A stretch of 64,000 nt of DNA from Planococcus sp. MSAK28401 (GCF_018283455.1 NZ_JAAMTH010000001.1:3391501-3455500); one strand, 5' to 3'; numbered from the stretch's first letter, positions 34,054-43,198 are shown. The notes: generated from the sequence alone by a model not told the origin. Numbers and translations: made by a program.

Positions 34054-34145
34054 GCAGCCTCGCTTGGGGTTGAGCTTTCGCAATGAGCCAGAAACCCGCT
34101 GTCTCATTACTTCGCTTCACCCGTATGCGCGAGGCTGCTTTTTGA
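34054..34145 (+). repeat. Long imperfect palindrome in an otherwise empty 460 bp gap
   Basis: GCAGCCTCGC (34054-34063) pairs with GCGAGGCTGC (34129-34138); inside, GGTTGAGC pairs with GCTTCACC (one mismatch) and AATGAG plus CAG pair with CTG plus CTCATT around a 7-base loop. TTTTT follows. It could be a strong terminator, a small RNA or a remnant of a mobile element. The rest of 33975-34406 shows no gene. Confidence 0.6.
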
Positions 34146-34406
34146 TTTCATTGAATTAAATATGCGCAAGGGTAGCCGTTGCTTTACTGTTCACATGCTG
34201 GAACTAAGCTTAGTAGGAAAAGTAAGAGGTAGTTATCTCTTTACTACTGTAAAAGCAGTTGTTGGATCTTCTGAAAATTCCTGAAGGCTAGGCACTTTTT
34301 CATTACCTATAAAATAAAGGATTGAGAAAACGGCATTTATGCGACAAGGAAATTCGATTTCCGCCCTAAGCTCAATCCCACCCCTATATGAAGATCTACA
34401 GTTCAT

Positions 34407-37400
34407 TCAAATCATCAAAATCTCCCGGATGTCCTCTTCACTCATCGACTGCACGGCTTCTGAACCGGATTGGATCATCTCATCCACCAAATCCTGCTTG
34501 CGAAGCTGCAAGTCGTACATCTTTTCTTCGATCGTCCCCTTCGCCACCAAGCGCAGCACCTGCACTTCCCGCTTCTGTCCCATCCGGTGCGCGCGGTCCG
34601 CTGCCTGCTGCTCGACGGCCGGGTTCCACCACAAATCATACAAAATGACCGTATCGGCCCCCGTCAAATTGAGCCCGGTGCCGCCTGCTTTCAAGGAAAT
34701 CAAAAACAGGTCCTCTTCGCCTTCGTTAAAGCGGTCGCATAATTCCACACGTTCTTTCGGCGGCGTCGAACCATCCAAATAGAAATACGACCTTCCTGAG
34801 CGCAACAGCGACTGCCCGATGATATTGAGCATGCCCGTGAACTGGGAGAACACCAGCACACGGCGGCCTGTCAAGCGCGCCTCTTCCAGGATCTCCAGCA
34901 ATTGCTCGAACTTCGCCGAGCCGCCTGAGTAATCTTCCACAAACAATGACGGGTGGCAGCACAATTGCCGCAGACGCGTCAGTCCCGCAAGAATGCGGAT
35001 GCGGTTTTTGCGCATGCTATTGTCGCGCAGATGCTTCAAGGCTTCGTGGCGCAGTTCCGCAAGATACGCCGTGTACAGTTTCTTCTGCTCTTCGCGGAGT
35101 TCGGAATGTTCGATACGCTCGATCTTTTGCGGCACTTCGCCGAGCACTTCTGCTTTCGTCCGGCGCAACAGGAACGGCCGCACGCGCTTCGCGATATCGG
35201 CGTTGCGCAGTTCCGCAAACTGGCTGCGATCCGGAAGCAGCGCCGGAAAAACGATGTGGAAGATCGACCACAATTCGTCGAGCGAGTTTTCGATCGGCGT
35301 CCCAGTGAGCGCAAAACGATGCCGGGCGTTTAGCTCTTTCACGGCTTTCGCGGTTTGGGTCGCCGGATTTTTAAAGGCTTGGGCTTCATCGAAAAAAATC
35401 GTATGGAAGGTCCAATCTTTATACGCCCCCCGGTCCATCCGCAACACCGGATAGGATGTGATATACACATCACCGGGCTTGTTCAAAGCTTGCGTCCGCT
35501 TCGCTTTCGAACCGTCGACGATGACCGTCTGGATCTCCGGTGCAAAACGCTCAAATTCGGCTTGCCAATTGTACATGAGCGAAGAAGGCGCAACGATCAG
35601 CGCCGGCTCGTCGCTCTTGCGGATGTCTTCCAGCACCGATTGCACGAAAGCGATGCTTTGAACGGTTTTTCCGAGTCCCATCTCATCTGCCAATATGCCG
35701 CCGAATCCGTATTTCGCCAGCAAACGAAACCAGCTGAATCCGCGCTTTTGGTAATCCCGCAAAATGCCTTCAAAACGCTCCGGCAATTGTTGTGATTGTG
35801 TCCACGGATGGTGCAGCTCTTTTAACAAGCGCGCAAATTCCGTCCCGGCCTCCGATAATTCATGCTGTTCGAGGCTCCCGGCAAGCCGCATTCCTTCCAG
35901 CAGCGGAATGCGCTGAACTCGTTCAAAATTATCTTCATCGATGTTCATGACAGCCAAATATTCCTCAAACGCTGCCATGCCCGGGGTTTCAAGCGACATT
36001 AACGTACCGTTAGGGATGCGGAAATAACGCTTTTTCTCCCGAATGGCTCGGATAATGCCTCGTAATTCTTCTTCCGGTATACCCCCGAGATCGAAGCGGA
36101 ACTCCAGCCAATCGGTCCGGTCTTTCGGCAGATTGACACGGATTTTCGGCCCTGGCAAGGTTTTTTGGATACGCATTTTCACCGAAGTCGTCGCATAGAC
36201 TTCGAGCCATTCTTCCAGCAGCGGCACCGTATCATAAAGGAAATCATATTCCGCTTCTTCGTCCTGGAGATAGAAACCGCCGTCCGTTTTCGTCAGCCGC
36301 CCCGACTCCATCAAGTCCATGATGGCCTGTTCTTTTTCGAGCTGGCGGAACACGCCAGGATACTGCCGGTATGTTCCGTCGGGCTCTTCGCATGGATTGA
36401 TGATGAGCTGTCCGTAATGAAATTCAAGTCCTGCAAGCAATCGGCTGCGCACACGGTCGAGATACAATTTCGCGCGCAGCGGCGTTTCTCCGATTTTCTC
36501 AATCGCCTTTTCCATGACGATGACCGGCCCGAGTTTTTCCAGCCCCGGCAAGACCGCTTTCATCATATGGGCGACTTGGCTTTCCTCGACCGCCAGCTCC
36601 TCGCCCGCCCCTTGCATCAATTCCTGCAAGCCCGACAGACGCTTCATATCAGCTGCGGCCGGCTGGACAATCGATTCTTCCGTTAAGGCAACGCCGTATT
36701 TCAGAAAGATTTGAAGACGCTCCAAACCACGGACGATCAAGCGGTATCCGCTAGTGCCGTGGTCCAGCCGAAACGACACCGGCAGTGTATCCGTTACGTG
36801 AAACGGCAGCACTTCCCCGAGCGGATTTTCGAATTTGGCATGCGTGATTTCGCGAAGCACAGGCAACAGGCGCTCCCAATCGCTTGCGGAAACGAGCAAT
36901 TTTCCGTTTTCATCCGGCTGGAGATTGCTTTTATCGAGCACTTGCAGCAGCTCCAGGACCGGTTGTTCAAGTGCATGGCGGCTTGGGTCGTATGGAATCG
37001 CTGCGGTCTCCTCGTATTGGCCGTTTGACAGGGCCGATACGAAACGCAGGGGATCCCGGACATTTTTCAAGATTGCCGTGCCGCTTCTCAACGTCAGCGC
37101 CAAATGTTCTTTGCCTCCGCTGCGTACAGTTGCTTCGACGTGATAAGGCACGCGCCGGTCGAAGCGATGCAAACGGGCAGAAGGCTTGTCGTCTTCTTCG
37201 AATAAGCCGAACATCTGCTCAGCGAGCGGGCGCTCCCGCTGGCCAAGTTCTTCTGCGGCTATCATCACCGCTGCAATGTGATGGCAATATGTATGGATGA
37301 AGCCGACAGGCGGACAGCTGCATTCCGCATGGATGGTCCCGGCTTGGGAGCGGGTTAACTCAACGTGGAATGAGCTGCGTCCTTCGACAGTAGCGGTTAT

Positions 37401-37520
37401 GGACTGGTCATTGGCTTCTGTGATATTGACTTTTCCGGCCATTTGAAACGCTTGGCCTTTTTTATAGGCAGCCTGGCCGCATAATTTGCGGATATGTTTA
37501 TCGCTGATCCAAAATTCCAT
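34407..37520 (-). CDS. SWIM zinc-finger SNF2-family helicase
   Basis: A 1037-residue ATPase. The N-terminal SWIM finger AECSCPPVGFIHTYCHHIAAV (about residues 65-85) has the CxCx(n)CxH ligands. The SNF2 core has Walker A DEMGLGKTVQS (about 610), the FFDEAQAFKNP box, FALTGTPIENSLDELWS, and in the C-terminal lobe VLVFSQFTGML, LISLKAGGTGLNLTGADTVI and QAADRAHRMGQ. Such proteins remodel DNA-protein or RNA polymerase complexes in Bacillales; the target is not known. It lies alone on the minus strand. Confidence 0.92.
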   Translation of the reverse strand: MEFWISDKHIRKLCGQAAYKKGQAFQMAGKVNITEANDQSITATVEGRSSFHVELTRSQAGTIHAECSCPPVGFIHTYCHHIAAVMIAAEELGQRERPLAEQMFGLFEEDDKPSARLHRFDRRVPYHVEATVRSGGKEHLALTLRSGTAILKNVRDPLRFVSALSNGQYEETAAIPYDPSRHALEQPVLELLQVLDKSNLQPDENGKLLVSASDWERLLPVLREITHAKFENPLGEVLPFHVTDTLPVSFRLDHGTSGYRLIVRGLERLQIFLKYGVALTEESIVQPAAADMKRLSGLQELMQGAGEELAVEESQVAHMMKAVLPGLEKLGPVIVMEKAIEKIGETPLRAKLYLDRVRSRLLAGLEFHYGQLIINPCEEPDGTYRQYPGVFRQLEKEQAIMDLMESGRLTKTDGGFYLQDEEAEYDFLYDTVPLLEEWLEVYATTSVKMRIQKTLPGPKIRVNLPKDRTDWLEFRFDLGGIPEEELRGIIRAIREKKRYFRIPNGTLMSLETPGMAAFEEYLAVMNIDEDNFERVQRIPLLEGMRLAGSLEQHELSEAGTEFARLLKELHHPWTQSQQLPERFEGILRDYQKRGFSWFRLLAKYGFGGILADEMGLGKTVQSIAFVQSVLEDIRKSDEPALIVAPSSLMYNWQAEFERFAPEIQTVIVDGSKAKRTQALNKPGDVYITSYPVLRMDRGAYKDWTFHTIFFDEAQAFKNPATQTAKAVKELNARHRFALTGTPIENSLDELWSIFHIVFPALLPDRSQFAELRNADIAKRVRPFLLRRTKAEVLGEVPQKIERIEHSELREEQKKLYTAYLAELRHEALKHLRDNSMRKNRIRILAGLTRLRQLCCHPSLFVEDYSGGSAKFEQLLEILEEARLTGRRVLVFSQFTGMLNIIGQSLLRSGRSYFYLDGSTPPKERVELCDRFNEGEEDLFLISLKAGGTGLNLTGADTVILYDLWWNPAVEQQAADRAHRMGQKREVQVLRLVAKGTIEEKMYDLQLRKQDLVDEMIQSGSEAVQSMSEEDIREILMI

Positions 37521-37680
37521 AGCGGCCCCTTTCTTCTGCGTGATATTGTCTTACTTTCATTATCCGGCATGCCGCGTTCGTCTTCAAGCGGATGAGCTTT
37601 ACACATACAGTGCTTTAGACTTATAATAGACTTAATTTTCAGATATTAATTGATAGCTTGATTCCAAGGGGGAGATCGCA

Positions 37681-38130
37681 ATGGCCCGTGCCCATCAAAG
37701 CATATTCATCCAAGCGCCGATCGACGAAGTGTTCCAGTTCGCCAAGAAGCCCGGAAACTGGACGAGTTTCTACAATCATTTATCCAAACCGGAAAGGATC
37801 GAAGGCACCGGCGAAGCAGGCACTGAAGTCGAGACAGTGTTTTCCATTATCGGCTTGCGCTTCCCGGTGACGATCAATGTGGTCCGCTGTGAACGCAGCG
37901 GCGATGAAGGATTTTGGGAAGGCATCATCACCGGCAGCTTTATCGCCCATCAAAAGAGCCATTACCGCTCGATGGACGGTGGAACTGAAGCTGTTTTCGA
38001 ATTGGAAATCGATTTGCCCCACAGCGCTTTCGACCGTTTCACCGAGCGGCTGGTCTATGACCGGCTGGAAAGAAATACTCTTCGCCATACACTTGAAAAT
38101 CTCAAAGCCGCCTGCGAATTGGAGCGTTAA
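37681..38130 (+). CDS. SRPBCC (START-like) family protein
   Basis: A 149-residue protein beginning HQSIFIQAPIDEVFQFAKKPGNWTSFY, the usual START/polyketide-cyclase-like entry, with alternating beta strands and a long C-terminal helix (FTERLVYDRLERNTLRHTLENLKAA). This fold holds hydrophobic ligands; no ligand can be named. The ATG at 37681 follows GGGGGAG. The SDR gene begins 27 bases downstream, so the two probably form an operon. Confidence 0.8.
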   Translation: MARAHQSIFIQAPIDEVFQFAKKPGNWTSFYNHLSKPERIEGTGEAGTEVETVFSIIGLRFPVTINVVRCERSGDEGFWEGIITGSFIAHQKSHYRSMDGGTEAVFELEIDLPHSAFDRFTERLVYDRLERNTLRHTLENLKAACELER

Positions 38131-38157
38131 AATTTAGTCGACGAAAGGATGAATCAG

Positions 38158-38916
38158 ATGAGATTGGAAGGAAAAGTAGCGATCGTCACAGGGGCCGCTT
38201 CCGGCATGGGAAAATCCATAGCCGTCTTGTATGCCAAAGAAGGTGCGAAAGTCGTGGTCTCTGATATTAACCAGCAAGGGGCCGATGCTGTCGTTGAAGA
38301 AATCAAATCCAGCGGCGGTGAAGCAATTGCTGTCGCTTGCAATGTCGCAAAAGAAGCAGATATCCAAGCGTTGGTCGATAGCACTGTCGCTGAATATGGC
38401 ACGCTCGATATCCTCGTCAATAATGCCGGCATCATGGACAATTTCGAAGCTGCCGCAGACATCGAAGACGACAGCTGGGAGCGCATTTTTGCAATCAATA
38501 CGACGGGCGTCATGCGCGCCACCCGAAAAGCGCTGAAAGTATTCCTTGAAAAAGGCTCCGGCAATATCATCAATATCGCATCCGCTGGCGGCTTGCAAGG
38601 AGCGCGTGCCGGCGCAACGTATACCGCATCGAAGCACGCGGTCATCGGCTTTACAAAAAATACCGGCTTTATGTATGCCAATAGCGGCATCCGTTGCAAC
38701 GCGATCGCACCCGGCGGCGTCGAGACCAATATCGGCTCTACGATGACCCATATCAGCGAATTCGGCATGGGCCGCACGCAACCCGGCATGGCGGTCAACC
38801 CGCGCATCGGCAAACCGGATGAAATCGCCTATGTCGCTTTGTTCCTTGCTTCCGATGAATCGAGCTTCGTCAACGGCACCGTCATCACCGCGGATTCCGG
38901 CTGGCTCGCTTATTGA
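38158..38916 (+). CDS. Short-chain dehydrogenase/reductase
   Basis: A 252-residue classical SDR. The cofactor loop VTGAASGMGKSIA, the DI at the end of the second strand (VVVSDIN, suggesting NAD preference), NNAGIMDNF, and the catalytic YTASKHAV with Ser in NIASAGG are all present. The ATG at 38158 follows AAAGGATG; an ATG three codons upstream overlaps that site. Its terminator is interrupted by an IS3-family element inserted 33 bases after the stop. Confidence 0.92.
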   Translation: MRLEGKVAIVTGAASGMGKSIAVLYAKEGAKVVVSDINQQGADAVVEEIKSSGGEAIAVACNVAKEADIQALVDSTVAEYGTLDILVNNAGIMDNFEAAADIEDDSWERIFAINTTGVMRATRKALKVFLEKGSGNIINIASAGGLQGARAGATYTASKHAVIGFTKNTGFMYANSGIRCNAIAPGGVETNIGSTMTHISEFGMGRTQPGMAVNPRIGKPDEIAYVALFLASDESSFVNGTVITADSGWLAY

Positions 38917-38948
38917 ACTAATTGAAAACCCCGCATGCTGAATTCCGG

Positions 38949-38951
38949 CAT
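38949..38951. repeat. Target-site duplication CAT, left
   Basis: CAT immediately left of the insertion sequence; an identical CAT lies at 40421-40423. Three-base duplications are usual for IS3-family elements. Confidence 0.75.
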
Positions 38952-38981
38952 GGTAGTGACCCCTTAAAGTTAGAGTTTAGT

Positions 38982-39905
38982 TCATGCAGCTAATTGGCTG
39001 GCATGAGCTCGGTATTTCACCGGGCTCATGCCGGCCAATTTTTGTTTAATGCGTTCATTGTTGTAGTAATCGATATAGTGTTCAATCCGCTGTTTTAACT
39101 CTTCATACGAAACCAACGTTTCTCCGTAATACATCTCTTGCTTTAGGAGACCAAAGAAATTTTCCATGGCCGCATTGTCGGCACAGGTCCCTTTTCGGGA
39201 CATGCTCTGGAAGATGCGTTGTTTTTTCAACGCTTTCACCCAGGCAACGTGCTGGTAATGCCACCCTTGATCGGAATGGAGGGTGGTCCGGTAAACCGCT
39301 TGTTCCTGAATCACTGGCAGGGCTTGGTTAAGTGATTCCATCACGAATTCCAGCGTCGGTCGTTTGGCCATACTGAACCCAATGACTTCGCCGTTATAGA
39401 GATCCATCACTGGACTTAAATAAAGTTTTTGTTCGCCCGTACATTTGAACTCGGTGACATCTGTTGTCAGTTTTTGCAGGGCATACGGTGTGGAAAACCT
39501 GCGGTTCATCCGGTTTTTAGCGAGGGTTCCGACTTTCCCCTTATACGACTTGTAGCGGGATTTCCGGATGAACTTCACGCAGTTCAATCCCAAGTCTCGC
39601 ATGAGACGCTGGACTTTCTTATGATTGATGTCGTATCCCTGTGCTCGCAATTCCAGATGAATCCGTCGGTATCCGTAACGGCCTTGGTGCTTCTCGAAGA
39701 GCATCCGGATCACTGTTTTCCACTCCCGGTCCGGGTCTTCGCAATCGAATCGCTGGCGATGGTAATGGTAGGTCGCATCTGGAAGATCGACGATGTTCAA
39801 CACATCCGTTAATCGGAATCCTTCTTCGTGGAGTTCGAACGCCAGCGCTGCTTGTGCTTTTCGAGGAAGGCATCCGGATTCTCCTGGAAAGCTTTTAACT
39901 TTTTT
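38982..39905 (-). CDS. IS3-family transposase OrfB (rve/DDE domain), made by -1 frameshift
   Basis: The catalytic half of the transposase. After the slip at the A6G motif (39899-39905) the frame reads KAQAALAFELHEEGFRLTDV before joining the long ORF at LNIVDLPDATYHYHRQRF. An HTH_21-like segment precedes the integrase core, with Asp in LTTDVTEFKC, Asp in TTLHSDQGWHYQ and Glu in NAAMENFFGLLKQEM. It ends with YRAHASQLAA. The internal start at 39803 has no strong ribosome site, supporting frameshift expression as OrfAB. Confidence 0.88.
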   Translation of the reverse strand, partial: KKVKSFPGESGCLPRKAQAALAFELHEEGFRLTDVLNIVDLPDATYHYHRQRFDCEDPDREWKTVIRMLFEKHQGRYGYRRIHLELRAQGYDINHKKVQRLMRDLGLNCVKFIRKSRYKSYKGKVGTLAKNRMNRRFSTPYALQKLTTDVTEFKCTGEQKLYLSPVMDLYNGEVIGFSMAKRPTLEFVMESLNQALPVIQEQAVYRTTLHSDQGWHYQHVAWVKALKKQRIFQSMSRKGTCADNAAMENFFGLLKQEMYYGETLVSYEELKQRIEHYIDYYNNERIKQKLAGMSPVKYRAHASQLAA

Positions 39906-40366
39906 AAATACGCCACTTCCAAACGAAGGAGCTCATTCTCCCGTTCCAATTGCGCTTCCCGAGACAGGGGCTTTTCGTTCTTGATCGGTTTTGGTCTTTT
40001 TGACATGGAGGGCCGTCCTTTCGCTCGTGCTTCCAGGCCTTTTACCCCTTTCTCCAGAACTCGACGGTTCCAATTCACAATGAGTGAAGGATTGTTCATC
40101 TTGAAATGGATCGCTGCGTCTTGGTAAGAAGCACCTGTGTGTTCCATAAAGTGTAATACATCCACTTTGAATTGAACAGAATACACTTGTTTTGTCTGCT
40201 TTCTCCGCAAGGCTTTAAGGCCAAACTCCTGATACGCCCGAACCCAGCGCCTAATCGGAGAGGGATCTGGCAAGCCGTATTTGTGGGCTAAGCGTCTATA
40301 CCCCAACTTTCCTTCTGCGTATTCCTTCACTAGCTTCAACTTAAATTCTTCGCTATATTTCGCCAT
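39809..40366 (-). CDS. IS3-family OrfA (helix-turn-helix DNA-binding protein)
   Basis: A 185-residue protein with two helix-turn-helix modules: YSEEFKLKLVKEYAEGKLGYRRLAHKYGLPDPSPIRRWVRAY and a second around VDVLHFMEHTGASYQDAAIHFKMNNPSLIVNWNRR. A coiled-coil (leucine-rich REAQLERENELLRLEVAYLKKLKAF) near the C terminus is for OrfA-OrfAB pairing. The ATG at 40366 follows GGGGTG at seven bases, a site that would be hidden in a hairpin if transcripts enter from outside the element. Confidence 0.88.
   Translation of the reverse strand: MAKYSEEFKLKLVKEYAEGKLGYRRLAHKYGLPDPSPIRRWVRAYQEFGLKALRRKQTKQVYSVQFKVDVLHFMEHTGASYQDAAIHFKMNNPSLIVNWNRRVLEKGVKGLEARAKGRPSMSKRPKPIKNEKPLSREAQLERENELLRLEVAYLKKLKAFQENPDAFLEKHKQRWRSNSTKKDSD
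39899..39905 (-). other. Programmed -1 frameshift site A6G
   Basis: On the minus strand A_AAA_AAG in the orfA frame (codons TTA AAA AAG). This is the classical IS3-family slippery heptamer; slipping joins orfA to the orfB frame. Confidence 0.85.
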
Positions 40367-40373
40367 ATAAAAA

Positions 40374-40413
40374 CACCCCAAAAGTTAGATTTGAACTCTA
40401 ACTTTTGGGGTGC
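40374..40413. repeat. Hairpin at the orfA end of the IS element
   Basis: CACCCC-AAAAA-GTTAGA pairs with TCTAAC-TTTT-GGGGTG, one bulged A, 7-9 base loop. On the minus strand its 3' arm contains the orfA ribosome site GGGGTG, so read-through RNA from outside would mask it. Confidence 0.7.
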
Positions 40414-40441
40414 ACTACCCATACGGGGTTTTTTGGGCATT

Positions 40442-40557
40442 AAAAAACACCCCGCATAAATGCGGGATGTATCGATAGCTGCGGCGTATCAGGCCACGCT
40501 CCACAACGTGTTCCATAAAGGAATGCCTGTCCGTCTTATGCAGCTTAGCTCATCGCG
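40442..40557 (-). ncRNA. Candidate small RNA gene, about 116 nt
   Basis: A consensus minus-strand promoter (TTGACA at 40587-40592, 17 bases, TATTGT at 40564-40569) is followed by about 116 bases without an ORF and a perfect terminator CCCGCAT/ATGCGGG with six T (end near 40442). The middle can fold: AGCTGC with GCAGCT, CAGGC with GCCTG, and inner hairpins TTCC/GGAA and CACG/CGTG. Downstream on this strand lies only the insertion sequence, so it does not lead a gene. I cannot match it to a named family. Confidence 0.55.
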
Positions 40558-40563
40558 TAGTTA

Positions 40564-40592
40564 ACAATAGCCTATACACCGTGCCCTGTCAA
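40564..40592 (-). promoter_or_regulatory. Promoter of the candidate small RNA
   Basis: Perfect -35 TTGACA, 17-base spacer, -10 TATTGT. Confidence 0.65.
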
Positions 40593-40760
40593 CTGCAAAA
40601 ATCCGAAGCCTCTACTTCCCCCTTTACAACTGACCTCTAAAAATTATTCGGAATTGATACTTTTAACTAGGTCAATTACTTGCTACAGTAGTTCAAAACT
40701 ACACGGCATTGCTGGAAGGCCTTGCGCCTGGCGGATGTCCAAGAAAGAAGGAATCGTTTC

Positions 40761-41297
40761 ATGCAAAAAACTACGACTTATTCCAGTTCCAAAACTTATG
40801 ATTTGATCATCACTTCGATGCTCATCGCACTTGTTTTTGTGGCGACACTGCTGCTCAATATCCGCCTGCCGATTGCTGCAAACGGCGGGCTGGTCCACCT
40901 TGGCACGACGATGCTGTTCACGGCTGCCCTGTTGTTCGGCCCGAAAAAGGGAGCCATCGCCGGGTCAGCCGGAATGGGGCTGTTCGACTTGGTTTCCGGT
41001 TGGACGCTATGGGCACCGATCACCATCATCGCACGCGGTCTTCAAGGCTATCTGGTCGGGAAAATTGCCTGGTCGGGCGGGCGCAGCGGCGAAAATATGG
41101 GCATTAACATTCTTGCCTGTGCCTTGTCAATTCCGGTGATGGTCGCCATTTACTATCTCGGCGAAGCGATCATCTTCAGCAGCTGGATCATTCCGGCAGC
41201 CTCCATTCCAGGAAATCTGGTGCAAAACGCAGTCGGCTTGGCACTCGCCATCCCTGTCGTAGCCGCGTTGAAGAAAACACCTTACTTCAGAAATTAA
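40761..41297 (+). CDS. ECF transporter S component (substrate-binding membrane subunit)
   Basis: A 178-residue protein with six helices, typical of vitamin-binding S components (YDLIITSMLIALVFVATLLLNIRLP, HLGTTMLFTAALLFGPKKGAIAGSAGMGLFDLVSGW in order). It docks on a shared EcfAA'T energising module, which is not in this window. The GxxDLVSGW loop after helix 3 is typical of the ribofla/HmpT-like group. The ATG at 40761 follows AGAAGGAA. The substrate is unknown; the leader at 40683-40740 has a small GTAGTT/AACTAC stem but no riboswitch I can name. Confidence 0.8.
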   Translation: MQKTTTYSSSKTYDLIITSMLIALVFVATLLLNIRLPIAANGGLVHLGTTMLFTAALLFGPKKGAIAGSAGMGLFDLVSGWTLWAPITIIARGLQGYLVGKIAWSGGRSGENMGINILACALSIPVMVAIYYLGEAIIFSSWIIPAASIPGNLVQNAVGLALAIPVVAALKKTPYFRN

Positions 41298-41306
41298 GCA
41301 CCCACT

Positions 41307-41337
41307 ACCCCCTCCGAAAAATCGGCAGGGGGTTTCT
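41307..41337 (+). terminator. Terminator of the ECF S-component gene
   Basis: ACCCCCTCCGA / CGGCAGGGGGT hairpin then TTTCT. Confidence 0.75.
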
Positions 41338-41372
41338 ATCGGCTCTTTTAGAACTGGCCACCCAACCAATAT

Positions 41373-41405
41373 AAAAAACCGCTGAGAATTTCTCAGCGGT
41401 TTTTA
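41373..41405. terminator. Bidirectional terminator at the mqo end
   Basis: Perfect 23-base palindromic stem ACCGCTGAGA / TCTCAGCGGT with A and T runs on both sides; main use is for mqo on the minus strand. Confidence 0.85.
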
Positions 41406-41410
41406 ATCGA

Positions 41411-42940
41411 TTAAATTTGCGGTGTCAAATCTTCCGGCGCGTGGTCGGCCGGTTTTACTTCATTCAAGTCCAGCGTTTCGGCTGTATATTTATGAACATG
41501 TTTTAATAGTTCATCATTGTCCATCAAAGATTTGCCGTAGGACGGGATCATTTCCTTGATTTGCGGTTCCCATTTTTCCAATTCCTGAGGGAAGCAGCTT
41601 GCGAGCAGCTTCAGCATGACGTGAACCGCTGTCGAAGCTCCAGGCGATGCCCCAAGCAACGCAGAGATGCTACCGTCAGATGAAGTGACAAGCTCGGTAC
41701 CGAATTGCAGCGTGCCTTTGCCGCCTGCATCGGTATCTTTAATGACCTGGACACGTTGCCCTGCAACGACGAGCTCCCAGTCATCACTTTTCGCATTCGG
41801 GACAAATTCGCGCAACTCTTCCATGCGCTGTTCTTTCGACTGGATGACTTGCTGAATCAAGTATTGCGTCAACGACAAGTTTTTCGCTCCGCCCGACAGC
41901 ATCGTCAATACGTTATTCGGCTTGACGGATGCCACCAAATCCATGTAAGAACCGGTTTTCAGGAACTTCGGCGTAAAGCCTGCGAATGGCCCGAACAACA
42001 AGGATTTCTTGTCATCGATAAAGCGTGTATCCAAGTGAGGCACGGACATCGGCGGTGCGCCGACTTTCGCTTTCCCGTAAACTTTCGCGTGATGCTGCTC
42101 GATGACTTCCGGGTTTTTGCAGACCATAAATAGTCCACTGACCGGGAATCCGCCGATATGCTTCGATTCCGGGATGCCTGATTTTTGGAGCAAATGGATG
42201 CTTGCCCCGCCGCCGCCGATAAAGACGAACTTCGCTGTGTGTACGTCGAGTTTGCCGGTCTCCAAGTTTTTAACTTTCAGCAACCAACGGCCATCTTTCA
42301 TTTGTTTCAAATCCTGCACCGCATGGCGGTAGTGGACGTTAACATCTTCTTTTACGAGACGGTCAAACAGCATGCGCGTTAAAGCGCCGAAGTTGACGTC
42401 CGTGCCCGTATCGATTTTCGTCGCCGCAATCGGCTCGTTGTCTTGGCGGTTCGCCATGATCAACGGCATCCATTCTTTCAGCACTTCCGGGTCGTCGGAA
42501 AATTCCATGCCTGTAAAGAGCGGGTTTTTAATCATTGCGTCAAAACGTTTTTTCAAGAAACGGATATTGTCTTCGCCTTGCACCATGCTAATGTGCGGAA
42601 GTGGGCGAATGAAGTCTTCCGGGTTTTTCAATAATCCCGTTTTCACGAGATGGGACCAGAACTGGGCTGACACCTGGAATTGCTCGTTGACGTCGATGGC
42701 TTTGCTGATATCCATCGTGCCATCCGGTTTTTCTTTCGTATAGTTCAATTCACAAAGGGCTGCGTGGCCAGTACCGGCGTTGTTCCATTCGTTTGAACTT
42801 TCTTCGCCTGGGCTCGACAGTTTCTCGAACACATTGATTTTCATGTCTGGAGACAATTCCTTTAGAAGAATCCCCAAAGTCGCACTCATAATACCGGCAC
42901 CGATTAAGATTACATCTGTATCAGTTTCTCTATTGCTCAT
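41411..42940 (-). CDS. mqo: Malate:quinone oxidoreductase
   Basis: A 509-residue FAD enzyme of the inner membrane face that oxidises malate to oxaloacetate and passes electrons to menaquinone. The FAD loop is [22 protein letters not shown], with [50 protein letters not shown] and [19 protein letters not shown] as Mqo blocks. The ATG at 42940 is preceded by AAGGAAG. It supplements or replaces NAD-linked malate dehydrogenase in the TCA cycle. Monocistronic, with a TATAAT box near 43056-43061. Confidence 0.95.
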   Translation of the reverse strand: MSNRETDTDVILIGAGIMSATLGILLKELSPDMKINVFEKLSSPGEESSNEWNNAGTGHAALCELNYTKEKPDGTMDISKAIDVNEQFQVSAQFWSHLVKTGLLKNPEDFIRPLPHISMVQGEDNIRFLKKRFDAMIKNPLFTGMEFSDDPEVLKEWMPLIMANRQDNEPIAATKIDTGTDVNFGALTRMLFDRLVKEDVNVHYRHAVQDLKQMKDGRWLLKVKNLETGKLDVHTAKFVFIGGGGASIHLLQKSGIPESKHIGGFPVSGLFMVCKNPEVIEQHHAKVYGKAKVGAPPMSVPHLDTRFIDDKKSLLFGPFAGFTPKFLKTGSYMDLVASVKPNNVLTMLSGGAKNLSLTQYLIQQVIQSKEQRMEELREFVPNAKSDDWELVVAGQRVQVIKDTDAGGKGTLQFGTELVTSSDGSISALLGASPGASTAVHVMLKLLASCFPQELEKWEPQIKEMIPSYGKSLMDNDELLKHVHKYTAETLDLNEVKPADHAPEDLTPQI

Positions 42941-43116
42941 GTATACCTTCCTTTTCTACGCAAGTATTAGCGGCTTTTCGAGTCCACCGCTTCCGTGTTA
43001 AATCCACCATCTATTGTATGCCTGTGTGACACAAAATTTCTACTACTAACGGACAATTATAAACCATTTTGCGTAAGGATTAAAGAAAATAAGCCTTTTG
43101 CGCAAAGCCATGAGAT

Positions 43117-43153
43117 GAAAAAGCGGATTCCTGCACTGAAGGCGCGGAATCCC
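43117..43153 (-). terminator. Second terminator downstream of the small membrane protein gene
   Basis: GGATTCC / GGAATCC stem followed by GCTTTTTC on the minus strand; lies between the first terminator and the mqo promoter. Confidence 0.6.
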
Positions 43154-43198
43154 CCTTCGAACGAGCAGCTTAGCTGTTCCGCAATCTTCACCCATGCA

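Larger units (their letters stand above)
38952..40420 (-). mobile_element. IS3-family (IS150-group) insertion sequence, 1469 bp, apparently intact
   Basis: Imperfect terminal inverted repeats start GGTAGTG(C)ACCCC at both ends and continue through AAGTTAGAG. It has two overlapping minus-strand reading frames (orfA and orfB) linked by an A6G slippery heptamer, a full DDE catalytic triad, and a CAT target duplication. It lies in the loop of what was the SDR terminator (AAAACCCCG...CGGGGTTTT). All parts look functional, suggesting a fairly recent insertion. Confidence 0.92.
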
